Shown in pieces: positions 7,253 to 15,489 of a DNA stretch of 51,089 bases. Both the position numbers and the translations under genes were made by a program. The notes beneath the pieces are model-generated. The model had not been told where the DNA came from. It made no database searches and saw nothing but the letters and a program-made list of their open reading frames with translations. Positions within the stretch are counted from its first letter, which is position 1, and each line of letters starts with the position of its first letter. Origin of the DNA: Clostridia bacterium (GTDB taxonomy: Bacteria > Bacillota > Clostridia > Christensenellales > Aristaeellaceae); assembly GCA_017541205.1 (NCBI GenBank), contig JAFXZO010000026.1:1-51089 (forward strand), written 5' to 3'.

Positions 7253-7870
7253 ATGCGCATCATCACCATCAGCAGAGAATTCGGCAGCGGAGGCCGCGAA
7301 TTGGGCAAGCGCCTTGCCGATCAGCTGAACTATCGGTACTATGACCGGGAGATCATTACCGCCATTGCCAGGGAAAGCGATCTGGATTCCAATTACGTGG
7401 AAAACGCGCTGGAAAAACCGGCTTGGCAGCTTCCTACCCTCACCTTCCGCCAGTCCTTCGCAACGCCCGTTCTCTTTCAGGATACGCAGGTGGATCTGCT
7501 CACCACGCAGCGCAAGGTTCTCCAGCGCATCGCGGCCAAGCGTGAAGACTGCGTCATCGTCGGCCGGAACGCTGATGTGATTTTGCGTGCGTATCATCCG
7601 CTCAGCATTTTCGTATGCGCCGATATGGAGGCCAAGCTCATCCGCTGCCGGGAACGCGCGCCGCAGGACGAAAACCTGACCGATAAGCAGATGATAAAGA
7701 AAATCAAGGAAATCGATAAAAACCGCGCGAAGGTCCGCGAAATGCTGACCGATGAAAAATGGGGCGATCGCCGCGCGTATGATCTGATCGTGAATACCTC
7801 CGGCTGGAAGATCAAGGAATTGACCCCGGCCATCGCGGATTTTGCGACCCGGTGGTTCGGCAGAACCTGA
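7253..7870 (+). CDS. Cytidylate kinase-like family protein
   Basis: A 205-residue P-loop kinase of the second cytidylate-kinase-like family common in Firmicutes. The nucleotide loop is REFGSGGRELGKRLAD (residues 8-23), followed by YYDREIITAIARE and a second segment VIVGRNADVIL. The RCRERAP and DKNRAKVREM stretches belong to the lid region. Unlike canonical Cmk, no fused or adjacent ispH/rpsA is seen. Family members are annotated from sequence only, so the true nucleoside monophosphate substrate is uncertain. It lies 60 bp after rplL behind a terminator; a possible own promoter was not identified. Confidence 0.8.
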   Translation: MRIITISREFGSGGRELGKRLADQLNYRYYDREIITAIARESDLDSNYVENALEKPAWQLPTLTFRQSFATPVLFQDTQVDLLTTQRKVLQRIAAKREDCVIVGRNADVILRAYHPLSIFVCADMEAKLIRCRERAPQDENLTDKQMIKKIKEIDKNRAKVREMLTDEKWGDRRAYDLIVNTSGWKIKELTPAIADFATRWFGRT

Positions 7871-7896
7871 TGCAATCCCCTTGATTCAGCATAAGA

Positions 7897-7936
7897 AAGC
7901 GGACGGCTGTCTCTTCTTAGGGACGGCGGTCCGCTT
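7897..7936. terminator. Hairpin between convergent genes
   Basis: AAGCGGAC (7897-7904) pairs with GTCCGCTT (7929-7936), with partial pairing inside. It sits between the converging cytidylate-kinase-like gene and the cupin gene. The T-run is weak on both sides, so terminator function is probable rather than certain. Confidence 0.5.
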
Positions 7937-7945
7937 AATTAAAAT

Positions 7946-8425
7946 TCACTTATTCATGGCAAGGTAAGCAACCGCGCCGCAGTTCTTTGGATAATCCCGC
8001 CGGATTTCGGACAGGCCCACCAAACGAAAGCCCGCGTAGGTGAATTGCGGCGTAGTCGCGCAGGAGAGGAAGGTATAGCCGTCCCGATCAAGATTCTCGG
8101 CGGCGAAGATCGCGCCCTTGGGGATCATGACCGCCGCCCGCTGGCCTTCTCTCTCCCTCGCGCCAAGGCAGACCGTTTCCATCATCCCATCCCTTAGCAC
8201 GGTGATCTTCATGCCGCAGCCCTCGTGATAATACCAGATTTCGTCGCAGTCGATCTGATGGAAATGGGATATATCCCCTTTTTCCAGCAGGAAGTAAATG
8301 CTGCCTGCCGTTGGCCTATCCCGGACCAGAAAAGGAGCGGTATACATTTCCGCGAACCAGCCGCCTTCCGGGTGCGGCTCAAGGCGATAGACCTGCTTCA
8401 GCTCTTTTACCCGATCCTGCTCCAT
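7946..8425 (-). CDS. Cupin protein of the DUF985 (cupin_5) family
   Basis: A 159-residue single-domain beta-barrel protein. Characteristic features are RLEPHPEGGWFAEMY near the N-terminus, SIYFLLEKGDISHFHQIDCDEIWYYHEG in the first cupin motif (His and Glu candidates for metal binding), and the GWFA... to GFRLVGLSEI layout typical of DUF985. The start at 8425 is preferred because GGAGG lies 8 nt upstream. The family has no settled function; sugar epimerase-like or metal-binding roles are only proposed by fold. It is transcribed alone, toward the cytidylate-kinase-like gene. Confidence 0.82.
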   Translation of the reverse strand: MEQDRVKELKQVYRLEPHPEGGWFAEMYTAPFLVRDRPTAGSIYFLLEKGDISHFHQIDCDEIWYYHEGCGMKITVLRDGMMETVCLGAREREGQRAAVMIPKGAIFAAENLDRDGYTFLSCATTPQFTYAGFRLVGLSEIRRDYPKNCGAVAYLAMNK

Positions 8426-8571
8426 CTTCATTGCCTCCTGAATCATCGGTTGCATACAGCTTATCACGTCCATCTTTTCCGCGTCAAGCGCCTGAGCGAA
8501 AAGAAAAGCATATCGTGGGGGAGACGGACATAAAACCGTCGAATATTTGAGCTTTTTTCGCTGTTTTCTTT

Positions 8572-8601
8572 TTGTATCCCCCTTGACAAGCCTGATATAA
8601 T
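8572..8601 (+). promoter_or_regulatory. Putative promoter of the metal-GTPase operon
   Basis: A perfect TATAAT at 8596-8601 with TTGTAT at 8572-8577 (18 bp spacer). A perfect TTGACA at 8583-8588 lies too close to pair with this -10. No convincing Zur box was recognised in 8426-8657, though metal control would be expected. The rest of this divergent region holds nothing else I can name. Confidence 0.5.
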
Positions 8602-8657
8602 AAGAATTGCGGTGAAGAAAAGATTTCTGATTGATTGCCGCGGAGGAGAGATACACC

Positions 8658-9725
8658 ATGATAAAGGTCAACATTATTTCCGGTTTTCTCGGCGCTGGGA
8701 AAACCACGCTGATTAAAAAACTTCTTGGCGGCTCCATCGCAAAGGAAAAAGTGATCCTGCTGGAAAACGAATACGGCGAAATCGGCATTGACGGCGGCTT
8801 CATGAAGGAAACCGGCATCACGGTGACGGAGCTGAATTCCGGCTGCATCTGCTGCACGCTTGCCGGGGATTTCCAAAAATCCATCGACGAGCTGATCGAC
8901 ACATACCATCCGGACCGCATCTTGGTGGAGCCCACCGGCGTCGGCAAGCTGAGCGAAATCATTGCCGCCGTGGAAAAGGCGCGCGTTCGCCATGACGATC
9001 TGATCGTTTCCGGGTGCGCCACCGTAGTGGATGCCAGCAAATGCAGGATGTATATGAAGAATTTCGGCGAATTCTTTATTGACCAGGTGAAATCCGCCGC
9101 CACCATTATCTTCAGCCGCACGCAGCTTTTGAGCGCGGACCGCGTTGAAAAGAGCCGCGCCCTGATCCTGGAACAGCATCCGGACGCCCGCATCATCACC
9201 ACCCCGTGGGACGACCTGGACGCCGATACCATGCTGGAAGTGATCGAAAGCGGCAAACCGATAGAAATTCACGTGGATTTCGATGATGATGACGATGAGG
9301 ACGAGCACGAGCACCATCACCATGACCACGACGAGGACGAGCACGAGCACCATCACCATGACCACGGCGAGGACGAGCACGAGCATCATCACCACGATCA
9401 TGACCATGCACATCATCATCACCACCATCATCCCGGCGAGCATGACGCAGACGAGGTGTTTGATAACTTGGGCGTGGAAACGGCCCGCCGCTTCACGAAG
9501 GATGAAATCGGCAGCATGACCGGGCAGCTTTCCGATCAGGAAGAATACGGCATGATCCTGCGCGCCAAGGGCATCCTGCAGACGCCGGAAGGCGCCTGGT
9601 TCCAGTTTGATTATGTGCCCGGCGAATTGCAGGTGCGCGATTGCGCGCCCGATTACGCGGGCCGCCTGGTGGTCATTGGCACGCACATCGACGAAAAGGC
9701 GCTCAAAACGCTGTTCAATCTGTAA
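8658..9725 (+). CDS. CobW/COG0523-family GTPase with long His/Asp metal-binding tract
   Basis: A 355-residue G3E GTPase of the type that delivers metal, often zinc, to client proteins. Walker A is GFLGAGKTT (residues 9-17), the metal motif CICC is at 63-66 inside ELNSGCICCT, and EPTG is at 91-94. The usual NKxD specificity motif is replaced by SRTQ at 153-156. Residues 208-266 are an extraordinary His/Asp/Glu tract built on three tandem copies of a 12-residue unit, a likely metal reservoir. The C-terminal CobW_C domain follows. The ATG at 8658 has GGAGGAG upstream. Nine bases separate it from the next GTPase, so they are an operon. Confidence 0.9.
   Translation: MIKVNIISGFLGAGKTTLIKKLLGGSIAKEKVILLENEYGEIGIDGGFMKETGITVTELNSGCICCTLAGDFQKSIDELIDTYHPDRILVEPTGVGKLSEIIAAVEKARVRHDDLIVSGCATVVDASKCRMYMKNFGEFFIDQVKSAATIIFSRTQLLSADRVEKSRALILEQHPDARIITTPWDDLDADTMLEVIESGKPIEIHVDFDDDDDEDEHEHHHHDHDEDEHEHHHHDHGEDEHEHHHHDHDHAHHHHHHHPGEHDADEVFDNLGVETARRFTKDEIGSMTGQLSDQEEYGMILRAKGILQTPEGAWFQFDYVPGELQVRDCAPDYAGRLVVIGTHIDEKALKTLFNL
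9294..9401 (+). repeat. Three tandem 36-bp coding repeats (His/Asp-rich)
   Basis: Units at 9294-9329, 9330-9365 and 9366-9401 each encode DEDEHEHHHHDH or a close variant. The first two are nearly identical at the DNA level while the third has several silent changes, suggesting recent expansion of the metal-binding tract. The tract continues with a run of His codons to about 9430. Confidence 0.9.
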
Positions 9726-9734
9726 GGAATCGCT

Positions 9735-10685
9735 ATGAAAACGACGCAGAGAATCGTAGGCGTATATATCGTTACCGGCTTTATCGAAAGCGGGAAGACC
9801 ACCCTGATCCATTCCATGCTGAAGGACGAAGGGTTTTCGCGCGGGGAGAAGACGCTGATCATCAGCTGTGAAGAGGGCATCGAGGAATATGACGAAGCCC
9901 TGCTGAAAAAAGGAAACTGCACCCTGGTCAGCTGGGACGACAGGGATCAGTGGACGGAGGACAGCCTGCGCCGCCTGGACGCCCAGGTGAAGCCGGAACG
10001 CGTGATTATCGAATATAACAACATGTGGACCATCGACTACATGGCGAAGGTGGAAATGCCCGCCCTGTGGCGTGTGGTGCAGGTAATCACGATGGTGGAC
10101 GCCACCACCTTTGAAAACTATATGAACAACGTGCGCCAGATTTTGACCGACCCCATGAAGGAGGCGGACCTGGTGCTGTTCAACCGCTGCACGGAGGACA
10201 TGCCCAAATCGCAGTGGCGGCGCTCCATCCGCGCGCTGAACCAGAACACAAATATCCTCTTTGAAAACAACGACGGCTCCAGCGAGGACGGCATTGCCGA
10301 CGAGGACCTGCCCTACGATATGAAGGCTGAGATCATCGATATCAGCGACGATCAACTGGGCATCTTCTATATCGACTCGCTGGATCATCCGGAGCGTTAT
10401 GACGGCAAGACTGTGCGCTTTGTCGGCCAGCCCTTCCAGGAAAACTCCATCCCGCAGGGCTACTATTACTTTGGCCGCCTGGCCATGACCTGCTGCGCCA
10501 ACGATATCCAGCAGATGGGCTGGGTCACGCAGGGCTCGTTAAAGCCTTCCACCCGGCATTTTTACCGCCTGACCGCCAAATGCAACAAAATGAAGGGCGG
10601 CGACGGCCGGGAGATCCTGACGTTTTCGGAAAAAAGCGTCGAGCCGGCTGCCAGGCCAAGGGAAAAGTATATCACCTTCAATTGA
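9735..10685 (+). CDS. CobW-like GTPase fused to a DUF1980/TIGR03943-like C-terminal domain
   Basis: A 316-residue protein. Residues 1-180 resemble a CobW/G3E GTPase: Walker A GFIESGKTT at 15-23, hydrophobic strand RVIIEYNNMW in the switch region, ITMVDATTF at 118-126. It lacks the CxCC metal motif, and the fourth GTPase motif is NRCTED rather than NKxD. Residues 208-316 resemble the C-terminal domain of DUF1980/TIGR03943 (YcgQ-like) proteins, including GKTVRFVGQ and the RLAMTCCANDIQQMGW segment with paired cysteines. The usual membrane part of that family is absent. Placement 9 bp after the His-rich GTPase suggests a shared metal-homeostasis role; that is inference. Confidence 0.75.
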   Translation: MKTTQRIVGVYIVTGFIESGKTTLIHSMLKDEGFSRGEKTLIISCEEGIEEYDEALLKKGNCTLVSWDDRDQWTEDSLRRLDAQVKPERVIIEYNNMWTIDYMAKVEMPALWRVVQVITMVDATTFENYMNNVRQILTDPMKEADLVLFNRCTEDMPKSQWRRSIRALNQNTNILFENNDGSSEDGIADEDLPYDMKAEIIDISDDQLGIFYIDSLDHPERYDGKTVRFVGQPFQENSIPQGYYYFGRLAMTCCANDIQQMGWVTQGSLKPSTRHFYRLTAKCNKMKGGDGREILTFSEKSVEPAARPREKYITFN

Positions 10686-10700
10686 CCTACACGCTTTTAT

Positions 10701-10732
10701 CCCTGTGCGGTTCAAGACTGCATAGGGTTTTT
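10701..10732 (+). terminator. Terminator after the metal-GTPase operon
   Basis: CCCTGTGC (10701-10708) pairs with GCATAGGG (10720-10727) with one G-U pair, followed by TTTTT. It separates the GTPase pair from degV. Confidence 0.7.
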
Positions 10733-10759
10733 ATATCAATGAAATCCGATGATTATGGG

Positions 10760-10788
10760 ATGACAAATGCGCGGGACTGTGGTATAAT
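10760..10788 (+). promoter_or_regulatory. Promoter of the DegV-family gene
   Basis: ATGACA at 10760-10765 and a perfect TATAAT at 10783-10788, spacer 17 bp. The -10 is about 40 bp upstream of the start codon. Confidence 0.65.
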
Positions 10789-10827
10789 GATCGCGGTTTC
10801 CTGATTACGGCATTGACGAGGTGCAAG

Positions 10828-11670
10828 ATGAGCATTAAGGTTACGGCTGACAGCACGTGCGATTTGAGCCCGGAACTGCTCCAGCAATATGATATCACCC
10901 TGACGCCGCTTTCGGTCATCATGGACGGCCGCGCTTATCTGGACGGGGTCGATATCAAGCCGGAGGTTATTTATCGCCATGTGGATCAGGGCGGATCGCT
11001 CTGCAGCACATCCGCCGTCAATGTGGACAGCTATCGCGCCGTATTCAGGGAGTATTCCGAAAAAAACGACGCCGTGATCCATATCACGATCGGGTCCCAG
11101 TTTTCCGCCTGCTATCAAAATGCGAGCATCGCCGCTTCCGGCTTTAAGAACGTCCATGTGGTGGACAGCATGAACCTGTCTTCCGGTCAGGGGCATTTGG
11201 TGATCGAGGCGGCGCAGCTGGCACAGCAGCAGGTCAGCGCGATGGAAATCTGCTCGCATCTCAACGCGATGCGCAGCCGCATCAGCGCCAGCTTTATCCT
11301 GGACAGGCTGGACTATATGCAAAAAGGCGGGCGCTGCTCTTCCGTGGTTGCTTTGGGCGGCAGGCTGCTCAAGATCAAGCCGCTCATCTCCGTGATCGAC
11401 GGCAATATGAAAATGACGGATAAATTCCGCGGCAGCTTTGATAAATGCGTGGAAAAATACGTCAAAGAGCAGCTTAAGGACAGAAAGGATCTTCGGCTCG
11501 ACCGCATCTTCATCACCCATACGCCCGTGGAAGACGGGGCCGTGGAGATCGCCCGCGAGACCATCCGAAAATACGCCGATTTTGAGAATATTTACGAAAC
11601 ATACGCGCAATGCACCGTCGCCTGCCATTGCGGGCCGGGTACCCTGGGTGTGCTGTTCATAACGAAATAA
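10828..11670 (+). CDS. DegV family fatty-acid-binding protein
   Basis: A 280-residue protein of the DegV/FakB family, which holds a fatty acid for phosphorylation by the FakA kinase. The hallmark VTADSTCDLSPELLQQYDI is at the N-terminus, the phosphate/fatty-acid-site segment HITIGSQFSACYQNA follows, then VHVVDSMNLSSGQGHLV and DRLDYMQKGGRCSSVVALGG, all conserved in the family. Firmicutes carry several paralogues with different fatty-acid preference, which cannot be read here. The ATG at 10828 is chosen with GAGGTG upstream. It is monocistronic between a promoter and a shared terminator. No fakA is in the window. Confidence 0.9.
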   Translation: MSIKVTADSTCDLSPELLQQYDITLTPLSVIMDGRAYLDGVDIKPEVIYRHVDQGGSLCSTSAVNVDSYRAVFREYSEKNDAVIHITIGSQFSACYQNASIAASGFKNVHVVDSMNLSSGQGHLVIEAAQLAQQQVSAMEICSHLNAMRSRISASFILDRLDYMQKGGRCSSVVALGGRLLKIKPLISVIDGNMKMTDKFRGSFDKCVEKYVKEQLKDRKDLRLDRIFITHTPVEDGAVEIARETIRKYADFENIYETYAQCTVACHCGPGTLGVLFITK

Positions 11671-11683
11671 ACCTGCGCAAATG

Positions 11684-11716
11684 AAAAGAACGCCGCTTGT
11701 CCGACGTTCTTTTTTT
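11684..11716. terminator. Bidirectional terminator between degV-like gene and argD
   Basis: AAAGAACG and CGTTCTTT form the outer stem with a CG-rich inner part, with A residues on the left and seven T residues on the right. It therefore serves both converging genes. Confidence 0.8.
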
Positions 11717-11730
11717 GCGTCTTCCCGGGT

Positions 11731-12894
11731 TCATTCGGCGCAGACTGCCTTGATGATTTCAGCCGCTTTTTCCAGCAATTCCATGGGAATGTTGAGGGCG
11801 GGGAGCAGGCGGACCTTGTCCTTCGCCGTCAGGCACAGAACGCCCTGCTCCATGCATTTTGCGACCACTTCTCCCGCCGCCTTTTTTGTTTTGATGCCGA
11901 TCATCAGGCCAAGGCCGGAAATCGACTCGATCCCGGGCGCGCCGGTGAACGCGGAAAACAGGAACCGGCTTTTTTCTTTCACTTCGTTCAGCAGCTTTTC
12001 GTCGATCCGGCTCAGGATGCTCAGCGCAGCGGCGCAGCAGACGGGGTTCCCGCCGAAGGTCGAGCCATGGTCTCCATATCCGAGCACGTTCGCCGTTTTT
12101 TCGCCCATCAAAGTTGCGCCAAGCGGAAGCCCGCCCGCAAGTCCCTTTGCGGTGGACACAAGATCGGGCCGGACGCCGTAATGCATATAGGCGAAGAGTT
12201 CGCCGGTGCGCCCGTTGCCGGTCTGCACTTCATCAACGATCAAGAGGATATCGTTTTTTTCGGCAAACTCGGAAAGCGCTTTTACATATGCGGGATCGAG
12301 CGGGATCACGCCGCCTTCCCCCTGTACGCACTCGATCATTACGGCGGCAAGCGGCGTTTTCTCGTGCTGCGCGATGACCGCGTCCAGATCGCCCGCGTCC
12401 GCATGCGCGAAGCCGGGCGTCAGAGGGCGGAAAAGCTCGTGATAATGCTCCTGGCCCGTGGCGGACAGGGTGGTGATGGTGCGGCCATGGAAACTGTTCT
12501 TAAGCGTCAGGATGGTGAAGCGGTTTTCTCCGTACTTATCCGACGCGTATTTCCGCGCTGTTTTGATGGCGCATTCGTTCGCCTCCGCGCCGGAATTGGA
12601 AAAGAACACCTTTTTCATCCCCGTGCGGCTGCACAGCATTTCGGCCAGCTTTGCGCAGGGATCGGTATAATACAGGTTTGAGGTGTGCTGCAGCCGCGCG
12701 GCCTGACCGCAAACGGCTTTGAGCCATGCTTCATCCGCCATGCCAAAGCTGGTAACGGCGATCCCGCTGCCAAGATCGATGTATTCTTTCCCCTGTTCGT
12801 CCTTGACCAGAGAGCCTTTGCCTTCCGTGATTTCCAAAGGGAAGCGCTTGTAGGTCGAGGCGATATAGGTTTGATCCAATTCTTTAACGTTCAT
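11731..12894 (-). CDS. argD: Acetylornithine aminotransferase
   Basis: A 387-residue class III PLP aminotransferase converting N-acetylglutamate semialdehyde to N-acetylornithine. Signature parts: YIDLGSGIAVTSFG, VFFSNSGAEANECAIKTARKY, NSFHGRT, the LLIVDEVQTGNGRTGELFAY cofactor segment with the PLP-binding Asp, and STAKGLAGGLPLGA with the Schiff-base lysine. Length and context separate it from ornithine or GABA aminotransferases. Its ATG overlaps the argB stop by 4 bp. It is the last gene of the arginine operon. Confidence 0.95.
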   Translation of the reverse strand: MNVKELDQTYIASTYKRFPLEITEGKGSLVKDEQGKEYIDLGSGIAVTSFGMADEAWLKAVCGQAARLQHTSNLYYTDPCAKLAEMLCSRTGMKKVFFSNSGAEANECAIKTARKYASDKYGENRFTILTLKNSFHGRTITTLSATGQEHYHELFRPLTPGFAHADAGDLDAVIAQHEKTPLAAVMIECVQGEGGVIPLDPAYVKALSEFAEKNDILLIVDEVQTGNGRTGELFAYMHYGVRPDLVSTAKGLAGGLPLGATLMGEKTANVLGYGDHGSTFGGNPVCCAAALSILSRIDEKLLNEVKEKSRFLFSAFTGAPGIESISGLGLMIGIKTKKAAGEVVAKCMEQGVLCLTAKDKVRLLPALNIPMELLEKAAEIIKAVCAE

Positions 12895-13760
12895 TTCCGC
12901 TCTCCTCGTATCCAGGTGCCCGCGCCTTCGTTGGTGAGCAGTTCCATCAGAATGGAATGCGGCACGCGCCCGTCCATGATGACAACATTCTTTACGCCTT
13001 CATCGATTGCTTTGATGCAGCAATCCACCTTGGGGATCATTCCGCCGGAAATAACGCCGTCCTTGTAAAGCTGGGTCGCCTGCTGGACGGTCAATTCCGG
13101 GATCAGGCTGGCGGGATCGTCCTTGTCCCTTAGGATCCCGGCGATATCCGTCATCATGATCAGCCTTTCGGCGCCCAGCGCGCCGGCGATAGACGCGGCG
13201 GCCGTATCGCCGTTGATGTTGTAGGTGTTGCCCCGCCTATCGCAGCCGACTGTGGAAACAACGGGGATATAGCCGTTGCTGAGCAGATCGGTCACGGGCT
13301 CGATGTGGATCCGGGTGATCCGGCCGACGTATCCGAGCTTTTCATCCTTCATTTCGGCCTCGATCAGCCGGCCGTCCATGCCGGACAGGCCGATGGCCTT
13401 GCCGCCCTTCATTTCCAGCAGGTTCACCAGCGTTTTGTTGACTTTTCCCGCCAGCACCATCTGCACGATATCCACGGTTTCTTTATCCGTGACCCGGAGC
13501 CCGTCTTTGAACTCCGGCTTTTTGCCAAGACGGGCCATGAGCTCGGATATTTCGGGGCCGCCGCCGTGCACCAGCACGATCTTGACCCCGATCAGCCACA
13601 ACAGCACGATGTCTTCCATCACCTGCTGCTTAAGGTGTTCGTTTATCATGGCGTTTCCGCCGTACTTGACCACCACGATCCTGCCCACGTAGCGCTTGAT
13701 GTACGGCAGCGCCTGGGTGAGCACCTCCGCCCGCTGGGCGTTTGAAAACTGGTTATCCAT
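12891..13760 (-). CDS. argB: Acetylglutamate kinase
   Basis: A 289-residue amino-acid kinase that phosphorylates N-acetylglutamate, the second step of arginine synthesis. Seen: VVVKYGGNAM at the nucleotide site, LVHGGGPEIS, DGLRVTD (the acetylglutamate-site Arg), VSTVGCDRRGNTYNINGDTAA and SGGMIPKVDCCI. The N-terminal extension with ALPYIKRYVGR matches the form of ArgB that is often arginine-feedback-inhibited, though inhibition is not proven here. The start at 13760 follows GGGAG at 8 nt; an ATG 15 bp earlier has no better site. It lies 24 bp after argJ. Confidence 0.95.
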   Translation of the reverse strand: MDNQFSNAQRAEVLTQALPYIKRYVGRIVVVKYGGNAMINEHLKQQVMEDIVLLWLIGVKIVLVHGGGPEISELMARLGKKPEFKDGLRVTDKETVDIVQMVLAGKVNKTLVNLLEMKGGKAIGLSGMDGRLIEAEMKDEKLGYVGRITRIHIEPVTDLLSNGYIPVVSTVGCDRRGNTYNINGDTAAASIAGALGAERLIMMTDIAGILRDKDDPASLIPELTVQQATQLYKDGVISGGMIPKVDCCIKAIDEGVKNVVIMDGRVPHSILMELLTNEGAGTWIRGERK

Positions 13761-13784
13761 GATCCATTCTCCCATCCTTCGCCG

Positions 13785-15029
13785 TCAGCTTCTGTAATCT
13801 CCATTGATTTTGACGTAGTCGTACGTCAGATCGCAGCCCCAGGCGGTGGCCTCCTGATCGCCCATGTGCATATCGCAGGAGAAGCGCGCCTGGCTCTCGG
13901 ACAGGATGGCGAGCGCTTTCTCCTCGTCGAAATCCTGCACGCAGCCGTCCGTGTAAAAGCACAGCGTTTCCTTTTCGCCGTGCAGGAACACTTCGATCTT
14001 TTCCGGATCGAATGCCGGTCCTGCGTAGCCCAGGGCGCACAGGATGCGGCCGCAGTTGGCGTCCTTGCCGAAAACCATGGCCTTTACCAGGCTGGAGCCG
14101 ATCACGGACTTTGCCAGCGCGCGCGCGTTTTCCTTGGTATCGGCGTTGTACACCCGCATTTCGATCAGCTTGGTCGCTCCTTCGCCGTCCCCGGCCATCC
14201 TGACGGCCAAATCGCGGCAGATCAAGAACAGCGCTTTTAGGAACAGCGCGTAGCTTTCATCCTCTTGCGTGACGGGCTTGTTTCCCGCCTGACCGTTTGC
14301 GAGCAAAAGCAGGGTATCGTTGGTGCTGGTGTCGCCGTCCACGGAAATCATGTTGAAGGTATCGGGAACCACGGTGCTCAGGGCCTTTTGCAAGAGCGCC
14401 TGGTCGATCGCGCAATCGGTGGTGAGATAGCCCAGCATGGTGCACATATTGGGGTGGATCATACCGGAGCCCTTGCTCATGCCGCCCACGCGCACGGGGA
14501 CATCGCCGCTGCCGTCCGCCGAAGGAAGAAAGAATTCCACGGCAAATTCCTTGTTGACGGTGTCCGTGGTCATGATGGCCTTGCTTGCGGCGGTCCCGGC
14601 CTCCCGGGTATCTGAGAGCGTCTTGGACATGCAGTCGACGCCGAAAACGATCCTGTCCAGGGGCAGGTTCGGGCCGATCACGCCGGTCGAGCCCAGGAGC
14701 ACGCTTTTTTCCGGGATGTTCAGCTTTTTCGCCGTGTGCTCCGCCGTGGCGCGGCAGATTTCCAGGCCCGTTTTGCCGGTGGCGGCGTTGGCGATGCCCG
14801 CGTTCACCACCACGGCCTGGGCGGTCTTTTCCTGATAGACCACGTCCATGTCCCATTGCACCGGGGCGGCCTTCACAAGGTTCCGGGTGAACGTACCGGC
14901 GACGGCGCAGGGAGATACGCTGTAGAGCATCGCCATATCCGTCCGGTTTTGGTACTTGATGCCCGCGGCGCAGCAGGCCGCCTGAAAGCCCTTGGGCGCG
15001 GTGACGCCGCCTGAAATCTTATGGATCAT
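13785..15029 (-). CDS. argJ: Bifunctional glutamate N-acetyltransferase / ornithine acetyltransferase
   Basis: A 414-residue ArgJ that moves the acetyl group from N-acetylornithine to glutamate, giving the recycling arginine pathway. It is made as a precursor that self-cleaves before a conserved threonine; here the site lies in GSGMIHPNMCTMLGYLTTD, with the Thr of CTML as the expected nucleophile (many homologues have ATML). The N-terminal GFQAACCAAGIK and mid-region LLGSTGVIGPNLPLDRI segments are conserved. The C-terminus ends AWGCDLTYDYVKINGDYRS, as in family members. Its start overlaps the end of the GNAT gene by 11 bp. Confidence 0.95.
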   Translation of the reverse strand: MIHKISGGVTAPKGFQAACCAAGIKYQNRTDMAMLYSVSPCAVAGTFTRNLVKAAPVQWDMDVVYQEKTAQAVVVNAGIANAATGKTGLEICRATAEHTAKKLNIPEKSVLLGSTGVIGPNLPLDRIVFGVDCMSKTLSDTREAGTAASKAIMTTDTVNKEFAVEFFLPSADGSGDVPVRVGGMSKGSGMIHPNMCTMLGYLTTDCAIDQALLQKALSTVVPDTFNMISVDGDTSTNDTLLLLANGQAGNKPVTQEDESYALFLKALFLICRDLAVRMAGDGEGATKLIEMRVYNADTKENARALAKSVIGSSLVKAMVFGKDANCGRILCALGYAGPAFDPEKIEVFLHGEKETLCFYTDGCVQDFDEEKALAILSESQARFSCDMHMGDQEATAWGCDLTYDYVKINGDYRS

Positions 15030-15489
15030 CTTTGTCCTCTCCTATAAAATGCGTGATGTTTTTTTCATTGAGCACGAACTCATAATAATTTACGTCGGAC
15101 CGCTTCCATCCGATCTGCTTCCAGAAGGCGTTGCCCGCGCCGTTGGAGGTATAGGCGATCAGGCTCACCTTATTGATGCCCATTTCCGTGAGCCTTCGCA
15201 TACAGTAGGCGACCATGCGTGTGCCGATGCCCCGCCGCCGGTACTTTTTCGCCACGCATACGTGGTACAGGGCCCCTTGCCTGCCGTCCGACCCGCACAG
15301 GATGGAGCCGACGATCTTTCCGTCCGCCTCCGCGATCACGCTGGTGGTGGGGTTGCGGCGGATGAAGCGAACCACGTCTTCCCGCGAATCGTCCAGCGCG
15401 CGGATGCCGAACCCCTGGATGGTCATCCACAGCGCGCGCACGGCGTCATAGTCTTCCTCCCGCATGGGCAGGATGCGAATTTCTTCCAT
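15019..15489 (-). CDS. GNAT-family N-acetyltransferase embedded in the arg operon
   Basis: A 156-residue GNAT protein. The acetyl-CoA loop is seen in VCVAKKYRRRGIGTRMVAYC, preceded by SVIAEADGKIVGSILCG and followed by VSLIAYTSNGAGNAFWKQIGW. It overlaps argC (ATGA) and argJ (11 bp), so its translation is coupled to arginine genes. A role as a short N-acetylglutamate synthase priming the cycle is possible, since ArgJ alone needs an acetyl donor to start, but the sequence alone does not prove the substrate. The other reading is a general amino-acid or protein acetyltransferase. Confidence 0.85.
   Translation of the reverse strand: MEEIRILPMREEDYDAVRALWMTIQGFGIRALDDSREDVVRFIRRNPTTSVIAEADGKIVGSILCGSDGRQGALYHVCVAKKYRRRGIGTRMVAYCMRRLTEMGINKVSLIAYTSNGAGNAFWKQIGWKRSDVNYYEFVLNEKNITHFIGEDKDDP

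Noticed and set aside
8583-8601. TTGACA and TATAAT as one promoter upstream of the metal GTPase
   Set aside because: The two hexamers are only 7 bp apart, too close to be used together; TTGTAT at 8572 gives a workable 18 bp spacer instead.
9294-9401. 36-bp tandem repeats considered as a small CRISPR
   Set aside because: The units are directly adjacent with no spacers and lie in frame within a metal-binding GTPase; no cas genes are present.
8484-10388. 634-codon open frame on the minus strand, with runs of Val/Met
   Set aside because: It mirrors the two GTPase genes; the Val/Met run is simply the reverse complement of the His/Asp codons. No ribosome binding site or domain supports it.
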